Assembly: GCA_033239125.1 (NCBI GenBank)
Contig: BSWB01000006.1
Coordinates: 120,946,242-121,010,241, forward strand
From: Fagopyrum homotropicum
Lineage: Eukaryota; Streptophyta; Magnoliopsida; Caryophyllales; Polygonaceae
Direction of reading: 5' to 3'
DNA length: 64,000 bases
The notes beneath the pieces are model-generated. The model was given only the letters and a program-made list of their open reading frames with translations, did no database searches and had not been told where the DNA came from. Position 1 is the first letter of the stretch; the number at the start of each line of letters is the position of its first letter. The translations under genes and the position numbers were made by a program. Shown in pieces: positions 9,705 through 21,588 of the stretch.

Positions 9705-11283
9705 TTGAGCCGCGGTTGCAGCCAACCGCTTCCGCCGCGGTCATGGCAAAGTCTAGCCGCGGGTTCGGCTGACTTCAGATCGCGCGGATTTATTTTTATC
9801 CGTTTTTTTCTTTTATTTCCTTTCTTAGAAGATCTGATCTTCTATCTTTTGGGCCGTCTTTCCTTCTATCTTTTAACCTAAATTTGGCCTTCCGTTTTCC
9901 TAGCCGTGCCCTATATATTTCCTCCTTCTCTTTCAATTTCTTCTTCTTGCTTACGTTATTCTTCAACCTCAAGCCAAGTTGCAGCCTTTCCGTGCGATTT
10001 CCTGCAGAAGCTTTGTAAGTTCTTGGTCCCTTCATTCACCTTCTATTCCTGCATTCCTTGTTGCATCTCTTTTCTTTTCTTTCTTCTTCTTTTCTTCTTT
10101 ATCCTTCATAGCATGAATCAATGTTGAGTCTTGATTCTTTTTTGGCCTTCGTTGGTTGTTGTGTATGTGTTACAGGCTCCCTTGGATGAGTGATGTTGTG
10201 TGAAAATCGAAGATGAGTTTTAATCCAGCCTTGATATCTTTCTGTAGTAGAAAGAAGCTTCGATAATAGCTTCTGTCTGTCCACCACCCCCGCAACTGCA
10301 AGCTCCCGCCCCTACGGCTGCACCCAGTGCCGCCCGTGCGCCTTAGGTCACCCGCCCTTGCGGCTTCTCTGAAGTAACTCCCGTCTTTGGTGAATTGGTT
10401 CGATCCTTGCCTCCTTTTCCCTTTCCTTGTGCTATGTCATGCTATGTTGGACCTAGATGAACTAGAGTGAATGCCAATTAGTGGTTTGTTGATCCATATG
10501 AGTTGGTTATGCTTTGAGAACCTTGTGAGCTTATGTTGTTGATGTTGTTCCTTTTGGACCTTGAGACTATGAATCGTTCTTCCTAGCATGTTGGAGATCT
10601 TTTAGAGATCATTGAGATTAGAAGTAGGAACCTTCTAGCACGTTGGAGTAGACCTTGTAGAGGTCAATGAGACTAGAAGTATGTATACTTCTAGCATTCG
10701 GTTAGTTTTTGATTTGTGACTACTTGTCTGAACATGCATAGATCTTCCCCATCGGGAAGCTGAGCAGTTTAGGAGAGTTTGGGTTACCTTCAACTCAGGT
10801 TAGCCCCTTTTACTTAATTAGTTGCATTATGTGTATTAGTTGACCGTATTGGTGGTGTTTGGTGCTTTATCGAGATAACGGAAAACCGGACTAGGACGAC
10901 CTTATACCGTAATTGGCCCAAGTGTATTATAACCGGGCGGTGATCACTTGTCCAGTTCAGAATTGGGAAATTGGGAGGAGCTCTTGCGACTAGGTCCACA
11001 GGTAATGGAATAATGCATTTGATCTATTCCTGTCGGTAACGGAAGCGGAAGCGAGTTTCGGGAGATTCTCGTGCCACAAAAGAATTTGAATTAGTAATGT
11101 ATAACTTATAAAAACATAATAACCAGATTGTGTGTGAGCATGCTATGTGTTTTTATTTTTTATATGTGTTTGTGCCTTTACTGTCTTTCTGATATCTAAA
11201 ATGTTAGCTAACGGTTTATACCGTCGTTGTAGATGTCCTGCGGGTTAGAGATACTATTGAATGATCCGGACGGAGTGGTCAGC
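9705..11283. other. Unassigned repeat-like DNA
   Basis: I recognise no gene. Several CCGCGG palindromes lie at 9712-9790, a CTATATATTTCC TATA-like site at about 9911, and several GC-rich words such as CCGCCCTTGCGG at 10285-10375 that look like the D-family motif in reverse. After 10430 the text resembles an LTR or long untranslated leader. It could be another Athila-like LTR or a host promoter remnant. Confidence 0.4.
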
Positions 11284-12148
11284 TGTTCGCTCCAAAACGT
11301 GTGTTTATATGGGAGAAAATAGTCATAAATTTATACCAAGAATCAAGCAATATAAGCAAACCCACGGTGTACGGAACAATCACATTACAAGCAACTATTT
11401 TAGGGTCAAACAGAAGGACTATGGCGAAATCAAGCAACGGTATATATTCTTCAGGTTGTTATGCAATTCTCAAGTAACAAAGAACAAGATATGTGATAAT
11501 CAGATAATAGAATGCAGATTCTAGAGATCAAAGCATCTAGTTGTGGTTTTGACTCAAGATTTCTAAGGATAAGCGCGGACAAAGTTGAGGTTGCAAAGGG
11601 AAAGTGTTTCTAAGATGGAATAGATCACCGGGTATGTCTTACCATACACTATCCCAAACCAAAAGTCCTATTACTAGGTAAGTCTCAAGGAATTAAGGAA
11701 AGGAACTAAACTCACAAACCAACACACTACCTAAGGGAACATAACTAACCTTTACCGGGTAAGTCTCAAGTTAACTTTCAAAGATAGGATGAAGGCACAC
11801 TCAAACCCTAACAAAGGATAATCCTTTGTTACCTAATACTCATCATCATAAGTAAACAAGAAAAGGAATCACCGGGTAAGTCTCTTCCTAAGCTTGGATA
11901 TAAACCCAAAAAGGTGCAACAAGGATAGGATTTGGCAAACTATAACCTAAGGTTCAAGATCAAACTATCAGGGTTGATCTCGTGCAGTTCTTGCCTTATC
12001 TTGGTCGAGATGCTCCAAGAACATCCCGAGACGGTAACGGTTTAGGTTAAACTCGAGCTTTCAAGGTCCACTCAAAATAAAGGTCTATTCTTTTATCGTC
12101 TATACCACAACCTTCAACTAATCACCCTAGAATCGCAGGGGTTTTATC
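11284..12148 (-). repeat. Old C-like LTR fragment
   Basis: It begins TGTTCGCTCC, the reverse complement of the C LTR end, then AAATTTATA and CCCACGGTGTACGG. It keeps the ACCGGGTAAGTCTC array and a large inverted repeat at about 11976-12053 built on TCTCG/CGAGA with GTTCTTG and CAAGAAC inside. A3 interrupts it at 12149; the remainder is not found to the right. Its motif set differs from C, so it is a separate subfamily. Confidence 0.7.
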
Positions 12149-13907
12149 TGTTACGCTAGGATTTGTAGCATAGAAAGATTTACATTTATAAACTCGAACA
12201 ATATTCCTAAACTACCTAGCGAAACCCACAGTTTACGGATTGTTTCGTAGAAAAGAAAGTATTCCGAGGTCGAACACAAACACAAAAGTAGAATCAAATC
12301 ATCCAAGTGATCATGTATATTTTAAATCTAGACTAAGAGATGAGAAAGGAATAAAGGAATGCAAACCACAATATTTTTGGTTGGTTTTGGGTTATCAAAC
12401 AAGGATCACAAAATAAGAAACACATACAAGCAAACAACTACTGAACACAAAGATAGGTGATAAGTGTAAAAAGTGTGGATTCTAGAGATCAAGATTCCGG
12501 TTATGGAATGGACTCATGCAATCTAAACATCAAAGGATAAGCTGCGGTTGTTCGGAGTTGGGTGTTTTTCTAATGGGTGCAATTAACGGGTAAGTCTCAA
12601 GCTCCACTAGTCTCAAACCTAAGGTCCTATTACCGGGTAAGTCTCAAGCAACCTAAGGACATGAATTCTACACAAACCGGCCACTAGCTAAGGGTCAAAC
12701 CCCTCCTTACCAGGTAAGTCTCGGAAAAGGTAAGTCTTAAGCAACGATCATAGCACACTCAATCCAATAGCGGCTTTTTTGGCTCACTACTACCTAGAGT
12801 TCATCATCTTCTATACTTAAGAGCAGAAATTACCGGGTAAGCCTCATTCCTCAATTAGTTTGCTAACATTAGGTCACCCTAAGCTAGATTAGGCTCAACA
12901 AACACTAGGATTTCAACACATCTTCATCCTAAATCCAGATTAATTAACATAAGAAATACAAAACAAGAATGTCAGGTGGATCATAGGAATCTAGGCCGAG
13001 ATATATGAAGAATAGGCCGAGATTTTGGTATGAGCTAGGTTTTCGAACAGAAATTCATCCTAAGCTAACATGCAAGTCCATACAATCATCATCCAAGCCA
13101 TAACCATCATTCCATCACCCTAGAATCACAACTACTTTGCCAATAACATTCATTTCAAAGACAAAACCCACATACAAGCATGCATGCATTCCACGGCAAG
13201 AAAATGAGAATAAGAACAATGAAAGTGAATGAACTTAGCTGGATAGATGCTTAAACAGTTCTTACAACACATTAAAAGCAGCTCCAACTCGGATCTTACA
13301 AGTTTCCACAAGAATCACACTTATTAAACTCAAAACTCACTCTAGATCTATGGTTGGATATATTCTAATCTAATATCCCCAAGAATACCCACAAGGGGCT
13401 TGGAAGAAACTATGAAGGATGAGAGAGAGTCCTCAAAAGTCATCCTACAATGCAACACAAGTACTCTACCAAAGGAAAGCAAAGGTCGGGCAAAGGAATT
13501 GTGTGACAAGTGTCGGGGCTGTCCTGACAGAAATCTCAGTCCAAAATCTCGGGCGAGATTCCTGGCCCTGACCCGAGATTTCTTTGAAAAAGCCCTCCTT
13601 GGATCACCAAGTCATGAGTTGGTGCAAGGTATGCACCAACAAGTTCTTTTGTGCTCTTCTTTGCTCCTAGCTTGCTCCTTAGGGAGTCCGGATGCGAGCC
13701 ACCACGAGGAATGATCCTCGAATGTATCGTTTAAGTCCAAAAGCTCCTAAAATACCTGCAAAACCGACAAAAGCTCGTGTAAACATCTTTTCTTGCAATA
13801 CGACTCAATTAAGCATAAACGCCACAAGCTAATGTCAAACCGTGCATGAATAAGGTGAAAAACTATCAAAATGAATCCTTAAACTAGTGGCATAAATCAT
13901 GTCATTA
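12149..13907 (-). repeat. 3' LTR of A3
   Basis: About 1759 bp, from TGTTACGCTAGG to a degenerate end TCATTA (TGATAA in A1). The backbone is that of family A, with four ACCGGGTAAGTC-type copies, but the palindrome set is TCTCGGGCGAGATT and ACCCGAGATT (about 13545-13585) instead of CCACGGCCGTGG. The short frames inside are not genes. Confidence 0.8.
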
Positions 13908-13910
13908 AAA

Positions 13911-13946
13911 TATCCCATAATTGCCACTTGCTTGTCCCCAAGTAAG
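13911..13946 (-). promoter_or_regulatory. 3' PPT and stem-loop of A3
   Basis: In reverse: CTTACTTG-GGGA-CAAGCAAG (one mismatch), then a decayed purine tract TTATGGG next to the LTR. Counterpart of A1 6678-6717. Confidence 0.65.
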
Positions 13947-15127
13947 GTTCAAACCTAACCTACAAGATGGCATGAGTTATGAATGCGGAAAAACGGAAAC
14001 ATCTTTTTGCGATTGTGCTTCTAAACATGGATCACCTTCATAGTAATGTTTCATGGCAATGGACAAGAAATCATGTAATAAATGAATGAAGGAACGGAAA
14101 GACAATCATACTTAACTCGAAAGCATGCATGAAAGGCAAAAGTGACAAAGGCAAGATAATCATGAGAAAATCAAATCTAGATCACTAAGTCAAACACATA
14201 AGCAAATAGGTCTCAAGTACATAGGAAAGAAGAGGCCAAGAAATGTGATGATAGGGTGGGAATTTTCTAAGGTCATGTGATGCAAATCCGGGAAAGGAAC
14301 TAAACCACAACATTTTTGTTCTTCATCCACCAAAGTGTATATTTTTCTACTTCTTTTTCTTTCTTTTCTTTTTCTTTTTTTTTCCTTTCATTTATATTTA
14401 CTTTTGAGACAATGGCATTGGTGTACAAAAGATGAAACCTTGGTGATTAACGGACCTCGGGATTTTTCCGAGGTGCCTCACACCGGGCATACATACCAAG
14501 GGTTGTTAGGACCTTCGGTTCATCCGACATTGAAAAGACACAAACATCGGATTATGTGAATGGTGCCGAGTTACTCGTCATTAAAACCAAATTTCCCAAA
14601 CCTATATATTTCTACACTTTTCACAACACGTTCAACTTCTTCATCCACACATCCATACACAACTTCAACACCCCATACTTGCTTTTCACACACTCAACAC
14701 ACTAACATGCTCCTATTCCCGGATAGGTCAAAAGAGGTCAAATTTCATATCAAGTGAGGTGCTCAAACAACATGATCAAGATGAGAAGAAGAGAGATGAA
14801 TTGCCTTAATAATTACTAGATGATGTGCAAGAATTAGCATGTAATTTCGACTATAAGTTCTGAATCATCATTATGACAATTCATACATGGGATTCAAGAG
14901 AAGTATTCAAGTCCACATATGCATAAATCCATTCAACACACAAGGCCAACCAACGCCAATCCACAAAACATCAATCCTCATAAGGGTATAATCCAAACTT
15001 AGAAGCACGAAATATTTTAATTTTTTTCGATTTTTTCAATTTTTTGAAAGGTATATATACAATGAAAAACATGAAAAGAAACATGTGACAATAAAATTGA
15101 ACATGCAAAAATATTGTGAAAACCCCA

Positions 15128-15160
15128 CCCCATACTTAAAACCACATTGTCCCCAATCTG
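15128..15160 (-). other. Internal stem-loop plus PPT-like tract (A3)
   Basis: In reverse: CAGATTG-GGGA-CAATGTG (one mismatch) followed by AAGTATGGGG. Same module as A1 5443-5475. Confidence 0.7.
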
Positions 15161-15279
15161 CAAATTAAATTAAGAAGTGAAAGAAAGTCCTCACAATGTA
15201 AAAATGTAGTGCTTTGGTATTTCGGGTCACTCATGTGGAGTGGTGGTGGTAGATGATCAATCAATCATGGTAGAGAGCT

Positions 15280-16417
15280 TGATAGCATGTATTATAGTCT
15301 ATATTTTGGGATTGGTTTGGACGTTTTATCTTTATAAATCTACATGTATGGATATATATTCTTTGATTATATTGTTGTTTTGTCTACCTTTGCGGGAATC
15401 GAGGTCTACACCTAGTTTCGTTGTAATTGTAGGGAAAATGACACGTTTTGCATCGAAATGGAGCTAAGGAAGCTAAGGAGTCATTGGAGCTACATTCTGG
15501 AGCTTAAAGAAGATCTCAGGAAGCATGAAAATGATAAAGAAGATTGATTTTGGACCAGATTCAAGAGATTCTACATTCAGTTGAGATTCACCTCGGTCAG
15601 CTACAGTACAACCTCGACCGAGGTGATTTTGAGGAGCGTCTCGACCGAAGCGAACACCTTGTCGCCGGCGAGATCTTTATTTTTGGCTGAGATCTTTTAT
15701 TTTTGGAAAGAGGATATCTTATATTTTTTGGCTGGATTTCTGGAAGGAAGATATTATTTTGGCTGATTTATTTTAAGAGAGAGAGAGATATATTTTATAG
15801 GAAATTATCTTTTTAAGATATTTTATCTTTAGAAGATAATTCTCCTATATAAAGGGTTGAATTTTCCACAAGTTCAACCATGCTTGGAGCATCCAACAAT
15901 TGAAGGGTTTTCTAGAGTTTTGAAGGAAGAGTTGAAGGAAGTATTGAAGGATTGAAGCTCAAGGAAGGAAGGAATAATAGTTGGAGTTAGCTTTTGAAGG
16001 AATTTGTAAGATCTTCTTAGATTTCTTTTGGTTTGTTGTCTTTGCTGATTTGTGACTGAGGAACGCTTGTTTGTTGATTATTTGATTCAGTTATTGAGAC
16101 CTTTTTCTTAAGGTTTTCTTGTTTGAATATTGATTCCCTTTCCATTAATTTGATTATTGTTATCATGATGATTGTTGGCTAAGTTTCTTATGCGTATCTA
16201 GGGTGATTGTCTGAAAGTTGTGGGAAAGACGATGATATAATGATCTTAATCCCAACAGGACCCTGAAAGCTCGAGTCTTTACCTTAACCGGCGAACACCT
16301 CGGTCATTCGTGGAACATCTCGACCGAGATGGTACATAAACTGAACGAGGTAAACCTTTCCTCAACCTTATCTGAGTTAAGAGTTTAAGTTTGCCAAATC
16401 CTATCCTTATTACACCT
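15280..16417 (+). repeat. C-type LTR C1, left part
   Basis: It starts TGATAGCATGTATTATAG and follows the C LTR, with CCTCGACCGAGG motifs at 15590-15640 and the larger inverted repeat at about 16296-16351. It is split at 16413-16417 by solo LTR C2 and continues at 18150. It is more diverged from the C LTRs than those are from each other. Confidence 0.85.
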
Positions 16418-18149
16418 TCATAGCATGAATTATAGTCTATATTTTGGGATTTGTTTGGACGTTTTATCCTCAATAATCTGCATGTTTGTATGTATAATAT
16501 GTGATTATATTACCATTTCATCTACCTTTACGGGAATCGAGGTCTACACCTAGTTTTGTTGTAATCGTAGGTAAAATGACACGTTTTGCATCAAAAAGGA
16601 GCAAAAGGAGCTATGGAGTCATTGGAGCTACATTCAGGAACATAAGGAACCATCCAGGAAGCATAGCCATGGATTAGAGATTCACTTTGAACCAGATTTG
16701 AGAGATTTCACATTCAGTTGTGACTCACCTCGGTTGACCACAGATTCACCTCGACCGAGGTGATCCAGAGAAGTCGCCTCGACCGAGGCGAACACCTGGG
16801 ACGCGGCGAGAATATTTTATTCTTGGCTGAGATCTGTTATCTTTGGAAAGAGATCTTATATTTTTGGGCTTGGCTCCTGGAAGGAAGAAGATATGCTAGA
16901 TCATATATTTTACCTATTTTTATGGGAAGAGATCTTTCTAAGATATCTTATCTTTGGAGAGTAATTTTCCTATAAAAAGGGTCGGATTTCCCACAAATCC
17001 GACATCCAATATCAGCGCAAGACATGCTGCAGCCATACTCCAGTGGGGAGATTTGAAGAACCTTTTTGAAGGTTGAAGAAGGAAGATTGTAGCTTTTATA
17101 GCTTTTGAAGGGTTTTTGTAAGATCATCTTAGATTCCCTTCCTTATTGTCTTGTCTTGTTGGATTTCTATCCAAGAAACGCTTTGTTGTGATATTTGATT
17201 TAGTTATTGAAGTCTTTTCATTAAATTCTTCTTGTTCAAATATTCACTTTCTTCCCATATACTTGATTAATACTTTCATGATGATGAGTGGCTAATCTCT
17301 TTGTGTGATTCTAGGGTGATTGGCTGAAGGTTCTGGGAAAAACAATGATAGAATAATCTTAGTCACAATAGGACCCTGAAAAACAATGATAGAATAATCT
17401 AAGCATCTCGCTCAGTCGATGAACATCTCGGCCGGGGTGGAATTCTTCTGACCGAGGTGACTTATCTGATCCTAAACAGAGAGTTAAGTGTTCGAGTTTG
17501 CCAAATCCTATTCTTATTACACCTTTCATGGTTCAATGCAAGCTTAGGATGAGACTTACGTGGTAATTCCTTAGTTTGTTTACCTAAGATCATAAGTGTA
17601 GGTAATAAAGGTTAATCCTTTATTGGGGTTTGAGTGTTCTTTCATCCCATCTTTGTAAGTTAGCCTGAGACTTACCCGGTAAAGGTTGATTCTATTCCCT
17701 TAGATGGTGTGTTAGTTTGAGGTTATAGTTCTTTATCTTAATTCCTTGAGACTTACCCGGTAATAGGAGTTACGGTTTTGGATTAGTGAGTAGTGAGACT
17801 TACCCGGTGATCTATTCCACTTTAGAAACACCTTCCCTATGCAAAAACCTCAGCTTTGTCCGCTTATCTTTAGATCTTGAGTTGGAACCACAACTAGATG
17901 CTTTAATCCCTAGAATTGCATATTTCCTTTATTGACTTATATCATCTTTGATTGTTTTAATTACTTGTGGTTAGTGATTGCTTAAGCATACCGTAATTGG
18001 ACTTTGTTTCACTAAGTCCCTGTGATCGACCCCTGGAATTCCTTGCTTTTTACTACGATTGACCCGTACACTGCGGGTTCGCATCCTTGTTTTAAGCTTA
18101 CGTCTAGGGTTATAAATTTAAAGCTTGCACACACCGTTTGGAGCGAACA
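16418..18149 (+). repeat. Solo C-type LTR (C2) nested in C1
   Basis: About 1732 bp, complete, ending GGAGCGAACA. The 5-bp repeat CACCT is at 16413-16417 and 18150-18154. The first dinucleotide is TC rather than TG (TCATAGCATG), a point change. No internal DNA remains, as expected after LTR-LTR recombination. Confidence 0.88.
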
Positions 18150-18727
18150 CACCTTTCCTGTTTCAACGCAAGCTTAGGATGAGACTTACCCGGTAATTCC
18201 TTTGTTTGTTTACCCAAGATCATGGGTGTAGGTAATAAAGGTTTATCCTTTATTGGGGTTTGAGTGTGCCTTCATCCTATCTTTGTGAGTTAGCCTGAAA
18301 CTTACCCGGCAAAGTTGATTCTATTCTCTTGGGTGGTGTGTTGGTTTGAGATTATAGTTCCTTTCCTTAGTACCTTGAGACTTACCTGGTGATAGGATCT
18401 TAGGTTTGGAATAGTGAGTAGTGAGACTTACCCGGTGATCTATTCTCACCTTAGAAACACCTTTCCTTTGCAAACCTCAGCTTTGTCCATGCTATCTTTT
18501 GAGATCTTGAGCCGGAACCACAACTGGATGCTTTAATCCCTAGAATCCGCATTCCCTTTATCTAACTTTATATCATCTTTGGTTGCTTTATTTTGTGGTC
18601 ATTAGTTATTTGACAACCTGATTTCCGATCTTTGTTTCACCATAGTCCTTGTGATCGACCCCTGGAATTCTTGCTTTTAATACAATTGATCCGTACACTG
18701 CGGGTTCGCATATTGTTCAAGCATACT
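18150..18727 (+). repeat. C-type LTR C1, right part
   Basis: It continues C1 after the target repeat (CACCTTTCCTGTTTCAACGC), with a full GAGACTTACCCGG array. It stops near 18727 inside the CACTGCGGGTTCGCAT region, so the last 80 bp or so and everything beyond are missing. It joins directly to D LTR sequence. Confidence 0.8.
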
Positions 18728-19771
18728 CGTTTATATCCTATCAAATGTAATTTCCGAACTCAATGTAGCAAGGACACAACTTAACAAGTTAACAAGTTAG
18801 TGTTCCCGTCTTGATCATATGTATGTGTTGAGCCAACTGCCATCAACACAACTTAAAAAGTTAGTGTTTTGTAAACCTACAAGAACAAGTCACAAGTTAG
18901 CTTTCAAACAAAGACTAAGAGATATAAAGAAATGATTAAAACCGTTAAACGAATCTTTATATTTGTGTTTCTTTTCCTTCAAGTAATTACAACCCAATGT
19001 AGCAAGGAAACTAGAAGCTCATAACAAAGGAAGCAAGAGAGAATAAATGTGGGAAAATGATGGATTGTTCTAGCAATCAACCATGGGTCTATTTATACTA
19101 CAAATGGCACTAAATGGGAGTAAATGGCCGGCCAAAACAGCCACCTTTAATGCCATAAAGGTGGTGTAAACAGCCGGAGTAAAGTCTCTATTGCTGAACC
19201 GCAGGGGCGGCCTTCAGATCCGCAGGGGCGGTTTAGGCGAAAACGTTTGATCTTCTCATGGCCGTAGGGGCGGCCTAGCGGTTCCACAGGGGCGGATCAT
19301 TAATGATCTTCAAACGTCTGACTCTTCAACTTTCTGTCGCTTTAGATGCCGAGCCGCAGGGACGGCCCAATGTCAACGCAAGGGCGGTGACAGTGACTCT
19401 TCAGCTTCACAACTCCGCAGGGTGAGACACAGGCTGTGGCGGAGGGGCGCCGGTCTTCGCTTCTTCAGGCTAAGTCACCGGAGGGGCGCCAAGGAGTGGC
19501 GCGGGGGCGGCGACAGTCTTCATTCCTGGCACTGGAGAAGGCGCAGGCTGCACTCCGGACTATGGTGTCACCCGCAGGGGTGGTGACACTGCTCCACCGG
19601 GGCGGTGAGGCAACAAAAGCTTTGCTTCGTGAATGGTATTCAGCTCCCAAGTGCTAAAACTCCACTTTTATCTTCTTTTAGTCTTCTTCTTCTGGACCAA
19701 GGAGTTAGTAGCATAAACCGACACTTATGTGATAAAAAGAGTCTAAAAACTAACCTAAATGATAGTGATTC
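18728..19771 (-). repeat. D-family LTR (3' LTR of D), left end missing
   Basis: It shares CGTTTATATCCTATCAAATG, TGTGTTGAGCCAAC and TAAATGGCCGGCC with the D LTR at 50885/62732. About ten copies of the CCGCAGGGGCGG-type motif lie at 19197-19620. A reverse TATA box (TATAAATA) is at 19090-19097. It ends GATTC at 19771, directly before A2. The ORF-like stretches inside (such as 19436-19657) are a by-product of the GC-rich motifs. Confidence 0.75.
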
Positions 19772-21588
19772 TGTTACGCTCAGGATGTGTGTGATACGCA
19801 ATAGGTTTTAAATTTATAAACTCGTTATATTTCTCCTAACTCCTAGCGAACCCACAGTGTACGGGACGTTTGTAGTAGGGATAGTATTCCGAGGTCGAAC
19901 ACATAGACTAAGGTGAGATTGATTCGATTAGTGATTAAGTCTAGTGAAGATCTAAGCCTAAGAAGAGAAAAGGGAATAAAATAAAGAAATGAAAATTTCA
20001 ATGTTTTTTATGGGTTTTTAGGTGATCAATCAAGGATCACAAATCATGCGAAATGAACAATCAACTATGCTAACAAATCAACACAAACAAACAAGCTAAA
20101 CTTGAGATATAGATCAAAGAGAGAAAAGCGGATTCTAGGGGTCGGAAATTCCGGTTATGGCATAGGACTCAAGCTATCTAATCATTCCTTGGATTAACTA
20201 CAATATGTTGGGAGTGAGTGTTTCTAGATTGGGATCAATCACCGGGTAGATCTCATGGTCCACTAGTCTGTTCCTAAGGTCTCATCACCGGGTAAGTCTC
20301 AAAGAGCCTAAGGGATGGAATTCTACACAAACCGGATTGTTACCTAGGGATCTAACCTATCCTTACCGGGTAAGTCTCGAAAGGGTTAGTCCTAAACAAC
20401 TATCCTAGCACACTTAGTCCAATGGCGGCTTATGAGGCTCACCACTACCTAGAGTTTGTCATCTTTGGAACCTAAGAGTGAGAATCACCGGGTAGGTCTC
20501 TTCTTAACACTTAGTTGCTAACACTAGGTCACCCTAGGATAGATTTAACTCAACAAACACAAGGATTTCAACATTCTAACAATCTAGAACTTAGATCCAT
20601 CGAACTAGGGAAACCACGGGCTGTTCTACCACTTCCACGGCCGTGGAAGGGCAAGAACTAACCGTGGACCATAGAAGTGACCTCGTTCAAGCAAAAGAAT
20701 CATCCAAGGGCAAATCTAAGGCCATCTATCATAGTCCTAGCCATAACCATCCTTTCCTTACCCTAGAATCGCATCTATTTAGCCTACAACTTTCATCATA
20801 ACAATCGAAATCATCAAACATAAAATCATGGCTTCCATTTGCAAGATAATGAAGAGATAGAGATGAACAAGTGAAGGAAACAAAACCAAGCTGAAATTAA
20901 GATTAGAAAGACTCACAACCCTTCCAAAAGAAGATTTAATCGATTCTTACAACCCTAGAAAACGATTCCGAAATTCTTCACTACAAAGCCTATCAAGTTC
21001 TAGCAATGGTGTGTTCTTCTCTTCTTCTCCAATGGAGCTCTTCTCCTCCTTCAATGGTGTCTCCCTCCTTAGAGAATCTTCTTGTTGAGAGTGTGGGAGA
21101 GAATGGTAGTGATGGGAGCTGTCCTTCTCTCAGCCTTGCAGGACCACTTTTATACTACACCCTTGCTAGAGAGGGCCATGAGATCGTGGCACAGCTGTCA
21201 CAACCGTCTGGCAAAATCCACGGTTGGTTCCACGGCCGTGGACCTTCAGTGACCGTGGTTTTGGTGTTCAGCTTGCTTTGGATCATTGAGTCACGATTTG
21301 GTACATGGCTTGCACCAACAAGGTCTCATGGGTCTTCCTTAGCCTCTAGTTTGTATCCTAATGAGTCCGAGGGTGTGTCATCTTGATGAACGACCCTCAA
21401 ACATATCGTTTAAGCTCCTAAATCTCCAAAAATACCTACAAAGCAATGCCAGAGTCCGTGTAGACGTCTATCTCGACAAAATACGTGAATTGAGTGCAAA
21501 TGTCGTGAACTAGTGCTAAACCATGCATGAATGAGTGAGTAATCTATCTAAATAAGTGTCTAATCCTAAGTCATAAATCGTGTTATCA
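19772..21588 (-). repeat. 3' LTR of A2
   Basis: From TGTTACGCTCAGG to GTGTTATCA, about 1817 bp. It includes a reverse TATA box (TATAAAAG, 21147-21154), a 54-bp palindrome centred at 20640/20641 with CCACGG|CCGTGG, another CCACGGCCGTGG at about 21232, and ACCGGGTAAGTCTC copies at about 20240-20500. GATTC at 19767-19771 is the likely left target repeat; its partner is lost. Confidence 0.88.

Larger units (their letters stand above)
12149..15279 (-). mobile_element. Athila-type element A3 (3' LTR and adjoining internal DNA)
   Basis: The 3' LTR is followed on the right by the family's noncoding 3' internal DNA in reverse: a polypurine tract, the conserved block at about 14405-14590 (GGTGTACAAAAGATGAAACC, ACTCG), a second purine tract, and the pre-PPT text shared with A1. 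No pol or gag is left. C1 begins at 15280, and beyond it D sequence starts, so the rest of A3 was probably lost with the C1 end. Confidence 0.8.

Noticed and set aside
19436..19657. 73-codon frame in D LTR
   Set aside because: The matching stretch of the other D LTR is open only on other frames; it is a by-product of the GGGGCGG motifs.
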